Both the position numbers and the translations under genes were made by a program. A model generated the notes under the pieces. It did no database searches and was not told where the DNA came from. It saw only the letters and a program-made list of their open reading frames with translations. A stretch of DNA of 64,000 nt from Erodium maritimum. Taxonomy: Eukaryota; Streptophyta; Magnoliopsida; Geraniales; Geraniaceae. Positions 36,480 to 48,467 of the stretch are shown in pieces. Position 1 is the first letter of the stretch. Each line of letters begins with the position of its first letter. Where the stretch lies: contig OY997593.1 of the NCBI GenBank assembly GCA_963921825.1, positions 57,644,039 through 57,708,038 of the forward strand, in the 5' to 3' direction.

Positions 36480-36930
36480 TTGATGGTACTGATTTTGCAT
36501 TCTGAAAAATGCAAATGGAAGATTACATGTACGGTAGAAAGCTATGTGTGCCTTTAACGGGAAAGTCAGAAAAGGATGGGTGATGATGAGTAGAATCTAC
36601 TTGATCGACAAGTTCTGGAGTTGTGCGGCTAACATTATCGAAGAATGTCGCACACAACGTGGCGAAGGAGACGACCACAACATGCATGATGAAAGTCATG
36701 TCCGACATGTACGAGAAACCTTCTGCGAATAACAAGGTATTTCTTATGAAAAAAACTTTTTTATTTGAGAATGGAAGAAAGTGGATCTGTGGCTACACAT
36801 ATGAATGAATTTAATACGATTATCAATCAACTGTCATTTGTGGAAATTGATTTCGATGACGAAGTTTGTGCCCTAACTTTTCTCTATTTAACACACGACT
36901 GGTGGTCCAAAATCATCATCTGTAGTGACA
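36480..36930 (+). pseudogene. Copia gag N-terminal fragment, frameshifted
   Basis: Pieces in different frames read KMEDYMYGRKLCVPL, then (36623 onward) MSDMYEKPSANNKVFLMKK, then RMEESGSVATHMNEFNTIIN and VEIDFDDEVCAL. This order matches the UBN2/gag region of plant Copia polyproteins (usual forms LYxLRM, HLNEFN, DDEVxAL). At least two frameshifts are present. No zinc knuckle, integrase or RT follows, so the element is truncated. Confidence 0.75.
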
Positions 36931-39010
36931 CTTAAGACAGTTCTTCATCACACTTGTTTTTGTAAAGAAGTTAAAGAACAAAGTTTCTTACTGAATCGTC
37001 AGAAACATTTGCTCTATCCATGCTCATATGGTCTTGTATTCCTTTGTCGGATACACTATAATGTTTTGTTGACTCATACAATTAATAAAATCCTTTTTTT
37101 TTGTTTTGAAAATGACAAATTGAAATAATCAAGTAATTGACCATATATGTTTTATTCTGATAAAAAAGAAAGACCATATATGTTTACCATGAAGTGAACT
37201 CCTAAAATCCGGCCCATATTTTGTTAGCATATAAGTGATCTTTATTGAATATCTTGAACCAGTGATACACATAAGGGAAGGGGGAACAAACCCTCGGGTC
37301 CTATAAGACCAAGCATAGGACATGTCTCGTTGATTGACTATTTATGAACGATTTTATTCGTTAATCTTTTTACAAATTCGAGTTTAAAATCTTGGATTCG
37401 TAAAATTAGTGAAACATCTTAGATAATGTTGATTATCGGGAAGGAGGAGGCTTAAAATCTGGCCCACTTGAATGCGCTTACCAAATATTATTTTTTTATT
37501 GTTATTAAAGATAAATTGGATATGAAACCCGAGGTGGGACTCGTGAATTTGTACTTTACTATATCTATTCTGTATAAACTGGCATAAAATTACAAAAATT
37601 GGCTCCCAATTGTACAAGTCTAGTGTTGGTATGAGCCTTTTTTTCACTGAGACAAAAACGCTAACAGTTGGTGGGAGGAACTGTCATTCGTCCCGTGAGT
37701 CTCTTCAAATACCAATCCCGCGTTTACGCCACTCACCCTACAACCACGCGCATCACTCCTTCACGCGCTCCGGTCACCGACACAGGGACGCGGATTAAGC
37801 GGGCCCCACCTCACACTCTAGAATCTGAAACCGATCCTCCTTCTCTCACTTGCATGTGATCTGCGCCACATTAACTATACACAGTCGTTATGCATAATCC
37901 TAATAAATTAGTATTCTAATCCCTCTGCTTTTATGCTTAAATCATTTTTAATTATGGATAGGAGATCGGCTGTGAAACGGAAGGACGACATTTTGGTACG
38001 CTAGCCAATAGGGTCGTGCCAGGTCGGCAACCATGTCGGATTTACCGTATTACCCTTGTACGACATGTGATGAGCGCAGAGGACAGAAGCATCCCTCCAT
38101 CTGTAACTGTAACCAGATTCTATCTTTTTTCTTTTTCTCCTGATTCTCTGACCAAACCATCCCCACCTTCCTATTATTTATGGATGAAAAATTTACACTA
38201 AAGTCAATTCATGATCATCGTTGATTTAAGAGACCCTAATTTGTTATGACTTAATGGACTTTACTTTTACATACAAATGAATTTAGTGGACTTTCGATAT
38301 CTTTTTTTGTAAAACGGACAAACGGAACGGGTATTATACCAATCGAACGGTTGCAAGGTAGGACCTAATGGCCATGAGTACCAGATTATTGTCTGAGCCT
38401 TCTGTAGGCAATCCAACTCTCATGGTCCTATAGAAAATACTACTTTTTCTCGTGGATACAAACTAAGGATGACCTCTTACCAGACGTTCTAACTTATTGA
38501 ACATAAACTTGAAAATAAAACAGCAACATAAAGTCCAACTAAAACAATCATCGCAATGCAAAATTGAAACTAAAACTGAACCCAACCTAAAATATGGAAA
38601 ACAATATGCTTCCTTTCTCCTCCCGTGGCGGCCAAGCAACGTCGTTCCCGAGTCATGATGGGCAGGTCCCGGATCCCAACTCCACAGACTGTGCGCTCCA
38701 AAACCATCTCCAGGTGGATAAACTGTGGAGGTCGGTTCGTGAATAAACCTGAGGGTTCATTATAGTTTTTTCGACTCTGTCTTACCTCGATCGATGACGA
38801 TTAGGAGATTGACCACCTGCGGCTCGCCCGATTGAAGCGCAGAGCCGACAACGGTGGAGGGACACGGTAAGGACGGCGGCGGCTGTGCTCAGGTGGGGGA
38901 AAGTTGCAGTTATTGTGCAGGAGAATGCGATTGTAAAGAGAGGGGCTCAGGGCTCAGTGCAGATAAAAAGAGGAAGAGAGAGCTTCTTCGACAATCTCCA
39001 TGGCCAAAGT
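36931..39010. other. Intergenic, no supported gene
   Basis: AT-rich to about 38600, then more GC-rich towards the repeat at 39014. Two related phrases (AAAATCCGGCCCA near 37205, AAAATCTGGCCCA near 37454) hint at old duplicated repeat DNA. The frames are short and domain-free. Confidence 0.5.
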
Positions 39011-39013
39011 CAT

Positions 39014-39240
39014 AGAGGTCGTCGACGGGGGCTAGAGTTTTTTTTTGGGGGGGGGGGGTGAGGGTTCTCGTAGAACTTGAGAGGTTTTTAAGTCATGGAG
39101 GCCGTCGATGGCGGCTAGAGTTTTGGGGGGTGGGGGTTCTCGCAAAACTTGAGAGGTTTTTAAGCCATGGAGGCCGTCGACGGCGGCTAGGGTTTTGGAT
39201 GGTGAGGGTTCTCGCAGAGCTTGAGAGTTTTTTTTTGTAG
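39014..39240 (+). repeat. About 72-bp direct repeat, three copies
   Basis: Three units share CATGGAGGCCGTCGACGGCG, GCTAGAGTTTTGGGG and TGAGGGTTCTCGCAGAAC, then TTGAGAGGTTTTTAAG. The first contains a run of 12 G (39047-39058). The array ends just before the putative left border of the LINE ORF1 element. Confidence 0.85.
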
Positions 39241-39255
39241 TTTGCGCAACTTAAT

Positions 39256-40991
39256 ATACGACTTTAACTAAAGTGTTAATGCGCTCATGAAGGAACCCCT
39301 TTTCTTTTCCTATTTTTGCTATCTGTTGCTATCAAGTTACAATGAGTACTGCTCTATTGTTTCTAGATCAGGTAAGAAGCAAATCAAGAAGGGACGAGTT
39401 AGTGACGACTTGGGTCACCGTGGTTCCCCTAGTGCTCCAATTACAGGTCAAACGGAAGTACCGACCCTTTCAAAGGTTCCTCCGATCGTGGCGGCTGGTT
39501 CTGGTGCACTGGAGAAGAAGAGTATCGACCCTACTCCGAGTGGTGAGTCGCTTCTGAATCTGGCATTATCGGAATCCTTGGATTGTGTGGCAAAGAGGAT
39601 TGTTCGCCGGACCCGTTCAAGGAGGAAGCGGATTCTGGGGAGCTTAGGCAAAAAACTCATGGAGGATGAGGTGTTCGTGAGCAACCTTTCGTTCGAGTCT
39701 TCAGCAGAATGGACTCAAGATGTTTTCAGCCCCTTTGGTAAGATCGTTTTCGTGATTGTCCTTAAACGATAGAATCGTAAAGGTCGGTATTTTGTTTTCG
39801 TTCGGTTTTATTCAAAGGTAGTTACGGCTCAGGTAACTGAGGGGTTAAATGGCTACAAAATTAATGGACACGTTTTTTTCGTTGCCATCGATCATTGCCG
39901 GACCTAGAGGGAAGCTTTGTCGGAGCTAATTTCCGTTGATGGGGGAAAACAGAGCATATGCTCCGTTTTCGCTACCCAGAAACAGAGCTATGTTCCAGAT
40001 ACTTCAAATTAGGAAAGAGGGTCAGGGAACTCGGTTTCTCCGAAGCACTGTTCGTTGGCGAAGTCAACCGGTGTCGATGGAACTCCGATAGCTGGTGGAA
40101 CTCTGGTCGTTCAGGATCTCTCATCGGTGGAAGCAACTGGGGATCAACTCGAATCTCGGCGAATCGTATCAAGAGAGATTTGCTCCATTATCCTAGAGAC
40201 TGATTTCTAAAATCAAGCTGCGATTTCGAATCATGGTTCGATTTCGAATACAGAGGTTGTTTCGGATTCAGTTACGCAAATCGGAGGAGAAGGGATTTTG
40301 GTGGATGGACGGGTCTTGTCCATTGGACATGAGTCCGGCCCAAGTTCATCGGATTTGGCTCTAGATGGGCTTGATCTGGTATCAGCCTTTGGTGATTCGG
40401 TCCAATCTTCATCAGGCCCATCTAAGGCTCTAATGGATGCTGCTAATGGGCTCGAGCCAAGTGGCCCAAAATCAGGTTCAGGTAGTAGGTGTTTAGAGCA
40501 GGGTGTTTCTTCCAGGGATCAAAACGGTCCATGGAAGGATCCCCTTCTTAAAACTCTGAAACGCGTAAGCCGAGCTCCTGCACATCTTTTGGATTATATT
40601 TGTGGTGTAAAGCTCCCACCCATCCCGAACGTGTCCCAAGGAGTGATAGACCGTTTGCAGTCTTTCGACAGGTGGTTGGAGGAAGCACTCAAGGATAAGG
40701 CTTGTAAGGGACAGTCTAAAAATTCGGTAGCTCCTCCGGATGTTCCTCGGCCTCATAATACCAGGTCCAAGACTCGAGCCCTCAATTTTAAGGCCGCCGT
40801 CGATCCGATCCAATCGTCGAACAACGAGTGGTATGAGGAAGAATAAGTTATCGATCCTCGTTGGCCTCGGGGTAGCTTTTGATGTTTTCTTTGCAAGAGA
40901 TGTCTTCCCTTTTTCTCCTAGACGGAGAGATATGTAATCGTTTTATTTTTGCATTCTCTTCCTTTGAGAATGTATTATCAATAAAAAAAAA
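39256..40991 (+). pseudogene. LINE ORF1-type retroposon with RRM domain
   Basis: 39287-39772 has a Lys/Arg-rich N-terminus, then EVFVSNLSFESSAEWTQDVF followed by SPFGKIV. After a stop at 39770 it continues KGRYFVFVRFYSKVVTAQV and NGYKINGHVFFVAI: a whole RRM (RNP2 VFVSNL, RNP1 KGRYFVFVRF) with one stop. The frame then breaks and resumes at 40298-40846, whose second half has WKDPLLKTLKRVSRAPAHLL and ends HNTRSKTRALN. The 3' end is TATCAATAAAAAAAA. Some plant LINE families (for example BNR) carry an RRM in ORF1. No ORF2 follows. TTGCGCAACTTAAT (39242-39255) versus TTGCGCCTACTAAT (40992-41005) may be a decayed target duplication. Confidence 0.65.
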
Positions 40992-41039
40992 TTGCGCCTA
41001 CTAATTTATTCTAATTAAGATATCGAAGTCCAATCATTG

Positions 41040-41492
41040 GAGATGTCTAGTTTCAGCTTTGGTCGTGGGACGCGCTTCTTCATCCTACCGGGTGTGGATC
41101 GTTGCAGAGCTGCTATTCTTATTTCTGGTGGTCCGTTTGGTTCCTCGTGTGCTTAATGGTTGGAAAATATGGGTTTCAGACCCTCTTTATGCGTTTAAAG
41201 GTAGCAAAATTCGGGTGTTAGACCTTCTCCTTTTCTTTTTTGCGCTTCATGTTTGTAATATCTGGTTATTTAGACCTCTTTTGTTTGGTTTCCTCCCATG
41301 TTGGGATGCCGAGGTTCCTTGTATAGGAACACTCTTCATGTATCTGGTCACTCCCCTTGTACGAACTCACATGAAGCTGAGCCGACAGGTCAGCGCTCGA
41401 TACTCACTCAGGTCTGTAGCTGGGCCTTTCCATGTACTCCTTTTCTACCTCTGAAGAGGTTTAATTTAAATTTGCATTCGCTGATCAAAAAA
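41040..41492 (+). mobile_element. 5'-truncated LINE 3' fragment
   Basis: It ends GAAGAGGTTTAATTTAAATT, then TGCATTCGCTGATCAAAAAA, the same tail as at 11924-11983. The frame at 41059-41454 is hydrophobic but otherwise unrecognised and probably non-coding. No target duplication was found. Confidence 0.45.
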
Positions 41493-41623
41493 CAATTCAA
41501 ATGAATCCAGTATAAATTTCCATGTATTGTTATATGAACTGAGTTGACAATTGTATAAATCTTAAAATTACCATCTATAAAATATGTCACACAAATTATT
41601 TTTAAATCAATAGATTAGATATA

Positions 41624-42094
41624 CCAAAGATCTTGTAGACCGCGGAAGATAACATCCCTCTCAAGGATCAGAGTAGTCCGTGGAAGGAGGTCCTCCTTCA
41701 ACCTACGAAAAACAAGGGTCGTCATTCACAACAACCTTCTAGAGCTTCGAATCATCAGAGTCGGCCTCCTAAGTACTTAGGAGATTACTACATTGTTCAT
41801 ATCAAACCAGCCCTTTCTTTGAGTCGGGAGAGAGTTGCAAACCATATGGACATTGACAAGCAGGTCTTGCAGACTCAAGGTGTTGCTCATGCAGCTAAAG
41901 CTTTGACGATCCGACCCTGACTTCGGAAGATGAAGAGTGGGTCACTGATGGTTGATTTAGTGTTTTTTTGGTTGTTTTTTGGAGATTGTTCCCGCAGCTC
42001 CCTCTGTGAGCTTCTTTGTAATGGTTATCTTTGGTTAGATTCTTCTTGAATCTGACGTTTTTTGTAAATATTTTTTTTTGAGCTTATCCAATAA
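41624..42094 (+). mobile_element. 5'-truncated LINE copy with exact 15-bp TSD
   Basis: AATAGATTAGATATA flanks it at 41609-41623 and 42095-42109. The start is in coding sequence: DQSSPWKEVLLQP...SRPPKYLGDYYIV, related to DQNGPWKDPLLKT...SRAPAHLLDYICG in the element at 39256-40991. So it is a second, shorter member of the same RRM-LINE family. It stops at EEWVTDG, then has a 3'UTR ending TTATCCAATAAA. 5' truncation plus a long duplication is the signature of target-primed reverse transcription. Confidence 0.85.
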
Positions 42095-42182
42095 AATAGA
42101 TTAGATATAACATTTTTACTTAAGCGGCCCAACACCACCCACACAGTTTGAATTTTGCTTTGTCAACTGCGTGACACATTTT

Positions 42183-42691
42183 CCACATAAATTTATTAGC
42201 ACTAACCACTAAGTAATTTGGTAGCCCCTCCCTCTGTCTTCAACCCTAGCCGCCACCCTCTTTGAGCTCTCCGTTTCCTACCGGCGACGCCATGGTCTTC
42301 GCGTTTTCTGAATTCCTCGGGTCCCTTGTCAGACGGTAGCGACTCTCATTTGACTAGTTTTTTTCCTTTCGTTTTACAGCTTTTTAATATCTGCACTTGG
42401 TGCAGATTTGGTGTGCACTAGTTGCACGGTTTGTGTGCACTTGTTGTACGGTTTGGTGTGCCCGTTATGTGGCACAGTTTTGTGTGCACATTGTTGCACT
42501 TTTGACGTGCACGTGTTTGCATGTTCTAGGACGTCCTATGTGTTTTCTAATAGGGAGTTCAGCAATATTATATTATAGGCTTGTTAGTTTGGAGTGTAAT
42601 TTTATCGTTTACTTGTGCGCTTTCATCATATTGTACGTATGTCACTTTGATTGATATATAAAACTGATATCTCCCGCTTTTCGTCAAAAAA
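42183..42691 (+). mobile_element. GTGCAC-rich non-autonomous retroposon, copy B, 16-bp TSD
   Basis: ACTGYGTGACACATTT flanks it at 42166-42181 and 42692-42707, with one C/T mismatch. The body has a leader with AACCCTAGCCGCC, a CT-rich tract, then a block (42396-42520) with about a dozen TGCAC/GTGCA words. A 3' part ends CGCTTTTCGTCAAAAAAA. No protein domain is encoded; the frame at 42397-42654 only reflects the repeat words. It is related to 8445-9330. Confidence 0.85.
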
Positions 42692-43146
42692 ACTGTGTGA
42701 CACATTTGATTATCCCGAAGGAAAAAGGAGAAAGGAGTAGAGTTGTGTCCCGCTAATGAACATCTCCAATCCAAACCTTGTTAAGCAGTGTGCGACAATG
42801 GCGGTGCAAAGTCAACTGTAACAATCGCATGAGTTTCGGTGAAGTAGCTGTGCCTGTTATCTTAATCTCCTCTAGATTCACGTTACTCGGAAACATTAAT
42901 ACACTGTGACATAAAAAAATTAGAACAAGAGTTGATCCCAAAAGGAAGGCTCGTAGGATGATTTACTGCTGGAAATGTGGAGATAGGTTTGTGACCTTTT
43001 CGCACATCCTCATAGCAATGTAAGTTTATAGTAATAAATACATTTGTCGCATTTAATACTCTTCATTTTTTGTTTCTCAATTAATTTATAGTCTTATTTC
43101 TAGGCACTTGGCATTACCTCGCCCAATGGCAATAAGTAATTTGCAT

Positions 43147-43154
43147 TATAAAAA
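43147..43154 (+). promoter_or_regulatory. Probable TATA box of the QUA2-type gene
   Basis: TATAAAAA lies about 30 bp before the sequence that begins the likely 5'UTR exon (43180-43358), which is spliced to the coding exon at 43917. Confidence 0.5.
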
Positions 43155-43358
43155 GGAAGGTTTTTTTCACGAGCCTCTGTCTTGATAGGATCGGTACAAA
43201 ATCATCATTCCCTCTTCTCTCCCAACTGTTGCAACTATCAGAAAGAAAGAAAGAAAAAGGGGTCGCCGGAGCTCAAGATAAGCAAAGGGTGTTTCTGGGA
43301 TGAATTTGCGCTGATTGGCGGAGTAGAGTTTTGTGGCTTCTTTGACATTGTCTTCGAG

Positions 43359-43916
43359 GTATGGTATTGGACCTTTCTTTTTACTGCTTTGTAGATTTGG
43401 GTTGTGTTTATATTGTTTTTGTAATGTTTTTAGTGGGTTGATCTGATTGGGGTTTTGGTCACTTCTTTTTTCTGGGTCTGGTTTGGATTTTCAAGTAGAA
43501 GCAGTGGACTGGAGTGCGATTTTTGATTGCTTCTGGGTTACGGAAGTCACTGACAGGGATTGAAATTTATTGTCATGTGGAAATGTATCTTCTTTGTTTC
43601 ATCTTCACCGCATATTACTATCGATTTTGGAATTTAGCTTGTCAATAATGGATATATCTTTTTGTCTTAGCATTGCTGGATTGTTCACATTCCAATGCTA
43701 TACGTCTTCTTAGATTATGGATCTAGCTTCACAAACTTGGGGATTCATCTCTAACCCTTTTGACTGAAAGGGATTTTCGGCTTCCTTTTTATTTTATATG
43801 ATATAGCCGGTCTGGTTTGCCAGAATTTTCTGCTGAGGAACTTGGGTTTAGCTTTTTGTTTACATATTTCCTAATTTGCTCCAACAAAATTCTTCCTGTG
43901 GGTTTTTGTTTCCCAG
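43359..43916 (+). other. 5'UTR intron of the QUA2-type gene
   Basis: The donor CTTCGAG|GTATGG and the acceptor TTTCCCAG|GTCAAG, nine bases before the ATG, define a 558-bp leader intron. It is T-rich as plant introns are. Long leader introns often raise expression in plants; that effect is inferred, not seen. Confidence 0.6.
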
Positions 43917-43925
43917 GTCAAGAAA

Positions 43926-46900
43926 ATGTCTAGGCCTCTTTACCGAGGCGTTTCTGGGATGAGGTTATCTGGGAGCAATGATGATGATTTGTGGGACTCT
44001 CAGTTGAAAGACAAGACGGAGAAGGAAGATACAGATAAAATCCGCTCCGGTGATACAAGCTACTTGGCCTTAAGGTTTCCTTTCCAGTTTCTTATTTCAG
44101 ATGATTCTCCTTCCAAGCACGGAATGACTGAGAACGGTTTTGCATCCGACCCCTTCAGCGCTGGACCCCCAAGAATTCGCCCCAAAGTGTTGCTGCCTGT
44201 ATTGAAGTTCAGTTTGGTTTCGATTGTAATAATGACTCTGATGGGTTCCTTTTGGTGGACAATTTCCATTTCCACATCATCCAGGAGTCAGATATTCCAT
44301 GGCTACAGGAGACTACAAGAGCAGCTTGTTTCAGACCTTTGGGATATTGGGGAGCTCTCTCTTGGCTCTTCAAGGTTGAAAGAGTTAGACTTTTGTTCAG
44401 AGGAAGCTGAAAACTTTGTTCCCTGCTTCAATGTTTCAGAGAATATTGCTTTGGGCCTCTCTGATGGCAGTGAAAATGATCGTCAATGTGGGCATGCATT
44501 GAAGCAGAATTGCCTAGTACTCCCTCCTGTGAATTACAGGGTACCCCTGAGATGGCCCACCGGAAAGGATGTCATCTGGGTTTCAAATGTCAAACTCACT
44601 GCACAAGAAGTACTTTCATCTGGGAGTCTTACTAAGAGGTGAGTGAATACATTTTGGTTAACTCCTTTAGTCTTTAGAGCTTTTATTGGTTTAGCTGATC
44701 AAACTGATCCTCAGTTCCATGTGGTCCCAGGATGATGATGCTGGAGGAAGATCAAATATCCTTCCGTTCAGCCTCTCATATGTATGATGGTGTTGAAGAG
44801 TACTCAAATCAGATTGCACGGATGATTGGACTGAGGAACGAATCCAACTTAATACAAGCTGGGGTAAGTGATCTTTAATTTTATGTTATGGCTGAATTTG
44901 TAACTTCTCCTTGTTGGTCATTCTAGTTTACCGCCATACAAAAAATAAAGAAATTGTTCTAAAATAGCATCCTTACTATCCATTTTGCGCCTAATTGGTA
45001 TTCGTGATGCATATAATTCTAATCTGGTACCCTAAATATCCAATTTAATTATTTTTCTTTTATTTACATTGATATTTTTTGGGTAGCTTTTGTAATGCTA
45101 TGAGTAAATAAATACATAAGTAATGCTGTAGTACAACAATTCTTTTGCAGGTTAGAACCATCTTGGATATAGGCTGTGGTTATGGTAGCTTTGGAGCACA
45201 TCTCTTTTCCAGCAAGCTCTTGACTATGTGCATTGCAAATTATGAGGCATCTGGCAGCCAAGTTCAACTTACTCTTGAGAGGGGTCTTCCAGCAATGATC
45301 GGTTCTCTTACTTCAAAACAGTTGCCATATCCATCTCTTTCCTTTGACATGTTGCATTGTGCACGATGTGGCATTGATTGGGACCTGAAAGGTATTTCTT
45401 GAACCCCTAAATGTTGTTCTGATTCTTGAATCCCTATTTATATTTAAGGTTAATTACCTTGTGTACCCTTTTTGAATTGGTAACACACCTTTAGTACCCC
45501 TTATGTGTTGGTAACAGAACAATTACATGCCTTATGATTTGGTCACAGATCATCAAAATGGCGTAAACTTGACCAAAGTTTTGTCCAGTGCGTTACCAAT
45601 ACATAAGGGGTACTAAAGGTGTGTTACCAATTCAAAGAAGGTACAAAAGGTAATTAACCCTTATATTTATATCTGGAAGGTCACACATGCTACTTCCACA
45701 TTTTACCCATCATGTTTTTCAATTACTTCCCACTTATTTTGTTTGCTTATGAATGTTTCAGTTGCTTATTACCATGCTTAACAGGTTGTGTCAGTGTCAA
45801 TTAGCAAGGAATTTATGTGTCAAAGGAACTAAAGTTATTGTTTTAGTTTACTTATTGAATAGGGAAGGATCAGCTCTAATGATAATTCCAGGCCTTAACT
45901 ATTCTTTTGTTCTCAATTTGGATATAGGGCTTAGACAATCCATCATGTTTAAGGAAACAAATGGAGGATCTACTGTCCAACCTACCACAGCTCTTTGTTG
46001 ATTTGTTCCTCTATCTTTTGACAAATCAGATACCACTCTTTCTTTTTTCTGCCTTCTCTTCCCCCCCCCCCCCCCTTTATCTGTATGTGTTTAAGAAATA
46101 TAATATTCGCTTGTATGTTTGGAATGAGTTGTTGTATTGTTAGTTTTTCCTCATGATATAGCAGCCCTTAATTTATATAGATCTTGAATTATAATATACT
46201 TAAGCACTCACTACTTGCTTTTGCAAAATGCTAGATTTAGTAACTCTAAAGCATGTGCCATGCAGATGGTATCCTCCTATTTGAAGCGGATAGAGTGTTG
46301 AAGCCTGGTGGATACTTTGTGTGGACATCACCTCTTACCAATGCTCAGGGATTTCAACGCAAAAAAGATGATAGGTGGAATAAAGTTCGTGATCTTGCTG
46401 AAGGCCTCTGCTGGGAAATCCTATCTCAGCAGGAAGAAACCGTTGTCTGGAAGAAGACCAGTAAGAAGAATTGCCATAGTTCTGGGTGAGTCTTATGATG
46501 TGGTTTATGTTTTCACATATACTTTATTCATATGTTGCCTAATTCATGGTACATATTGTTTGTATTTTAGGAAATCTGGATCAGGCCCTACTATCTGCAG
46601 TAAAGCACAGGATGTTGAATCTCCATATTACAGGCCACTCCAAGCATGCATTGGAGGAAGACGTAGCCGTAGATGGATTCCAATTGAAGAGAGGACAACC
46701 TGGCCATCTAGGTCTACACTGAGTTCTGCTGAGCTTGCGATATATGGTAATTATTTCTTCTTTCTGGTACAACTTGGAATGTATATTTAACTTGTTTCCT
46801 CGGCTTTATTCTTAATGTGGTAATGGTATTTTCCTTCCTTTATCAGGTTTACATTCAGAAGATTTTAATAGGGACACAGACAACTGGAAGGCAGCTGTTC

Positions 46901-48467
46901 GTAACTATTGGTCTCTGCTATCTCCACTAATTTTCTCTGATCATCCGAAGAGACCTGGCGACGAGGATCCTTCCCCACCTTATAACATGTTCAGAAATGT
47001 GCTAGACATGAATGCTCAATTTGGGGGTTTTAATACTGCTTTGTTGCAAACTGGGAAATCCGTGTGGGTCATGAATGTGGTCCCTACAAGTGGGCGCAAC
47101 TATCTTCCCCTCATCCTCGACCGGGGCTTTGTTGGTGTTTTGCATGACTGGTAATCTTACTTATCATTGCTTTCTTTTGACTATATGCTAAGATAGGTAT
47201 CAGTTTGTTTTGCTGGTGGACTAGTTCTTGACTCAATAACTGAGGAGCTTGGCATAATCTTATTAGTGAAGTTCCCTCTATCTCTCGACATTTTGCATGT
47301 TTCCCCTAAATTCTGTTGATGGGACATCCTGTATTGTATCACTATAAGAGTCTTTGTTTTTCTTATACATTTCAGTCTCTAGGTTACAGTGGGATACTTC
47401 AAAACAGTTAAGTTAGATAGGAACAAGATTATATGAGGAGAAATTAACATTTTGAATCTGGAGGAGCCATACACGTTGAAAGGAGAAAATAAAGATATGC
47501 AGTTTTTGTACTGGAGTAGGTTTTAGGAATAGTAATCCCAATTGTTTTGGAGTTAAATTAAGGTTATGTACTTCCATCTTGAAATATACCTAATGATTGA
47601 TCCTCTAATATGTTATATGTGTAATTTTATCTTGTTCAGGTGTGAAGCATTTCCAACCTATCCGAGGACTTATGACATGGTACATGCTGAAGGACTTTTA
47701 TCACTTGAATCTGGTCAGAAGCGCAGGTGCACCATGCTTCATATGTTCACTGAGATTGATCGTCTGCTTCGTCCAGAGGTAACATATCAAATTTCTTTTA
47801 TGTATATCCCATTTATTCCGCCATGCTATAGAGATAAGTTTCATTGGGTTAGGGTATCTTGGGTAGTAACTGCTTTGAAGTTGATTGTGTGAACACTAGT
47901 CTCACAATTGAAAATTGTGCTGGTCAACTTGGGAACACTACATGGCCTTATCCATTGATAGAACACTAGTGTTCAACTTGGGTATGGAATCCTAATCTTA
48001 GATGTTATGAAAGTGCTGAATCAAGTCTGTCATAAACACCACACCAGTGATAGCTTCCTTGTGAATATAGCTGTGAATGAATTATGAAGAAGCCAGTCTT
48101 ACTTATTGCTACTTTCGTCCTCAAGTATGTTGATGCTGTAATATAGTAATAGAAAAGATTGAGCTGAAGGTTTATGACATCGTCCATCGTGGGACAGACT
48201 CGAGCAATACTTGCTTGCTTAACAACAAAAACTAATGTAGATCCATTTGAATTACAATATTTGATATTTGTATATTGCTAAATGTGCTGATGCTGATGGT
48301 TGGTTCAGGGTTGGGTGATACTACGGGACACGGTCCCTCTGATTGAATCAGGCAGAGCCTTAGCAACCCAGCTGAAGTGGGATGCAAGAGTTGTAGAAAC
48401 AGATGGAAACAGTGATGAGAGACTTCTTATCTGCCAGAAACCCTTCTTCAAGAGGCAAGCAAGTTAA
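43926..48467 (+). CDS. QUA2: QUASIMODO2/TSD2-type pectin methyltransferase, eight coding exons
   Basis: Exons: 43926-44638, 44731-44863, 45151-45391, 46266-46485, 46571-46746, 46847-47150, 47640-47778, 48309-48467. All joins are GT-AG and total 2085 nt, or 694 residues plus TAA. A cytosolic N-tail of about 87 residues precedes one transmembrane helix (residues about 88-112, [20 protein letters not shown]). The PMT/DUF248 catalytic region carries the SAM motif ILDIGCGYG at about 286-294, then a second half with [10 protein letters not shown] and VWVMNVVPT. This family is Golgi type II; QUA2/TSD2 is needed for homogalacturonan methyl-esterification and cell adhesion in Arabidopsis (At1g78240). 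Length and motifs match closely along the whole protein and no reading-frame damage is seen, so it is likely functional. Intron 3 holds a MITE. Confidence 0.93.
45447..45660. mobile_element. Mutator-like MITE in intron 3, 9-bp TSD
   Basis: A 214-bp element with inverted arms of nearly 70 bp. The left begins AGGTTAATTACCTTGTGTAC; the right ends with the complement of GGGTTAATTACCTTTTGTAC. TTATATTTA is repeated at 45438-45446 and 45661-45669. A 9-bp AT-rich duplication with long arms fits a Mutator-type MITE. It sits 55 bp inside the intron from the exon 3 donor. Confidence 0.85.
46061..46075 (+). repeat. Run of 15 C in intron 3 of the QUA2-type gene
   Basis: Uninterrupted C run after a pyrimidine tract, in the same intron as the MITE. 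Long C/G homopolymers recur in this window (8618-8630, 28756-28788, 39047-39058, 61471-61488). Confidence 0.95.
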
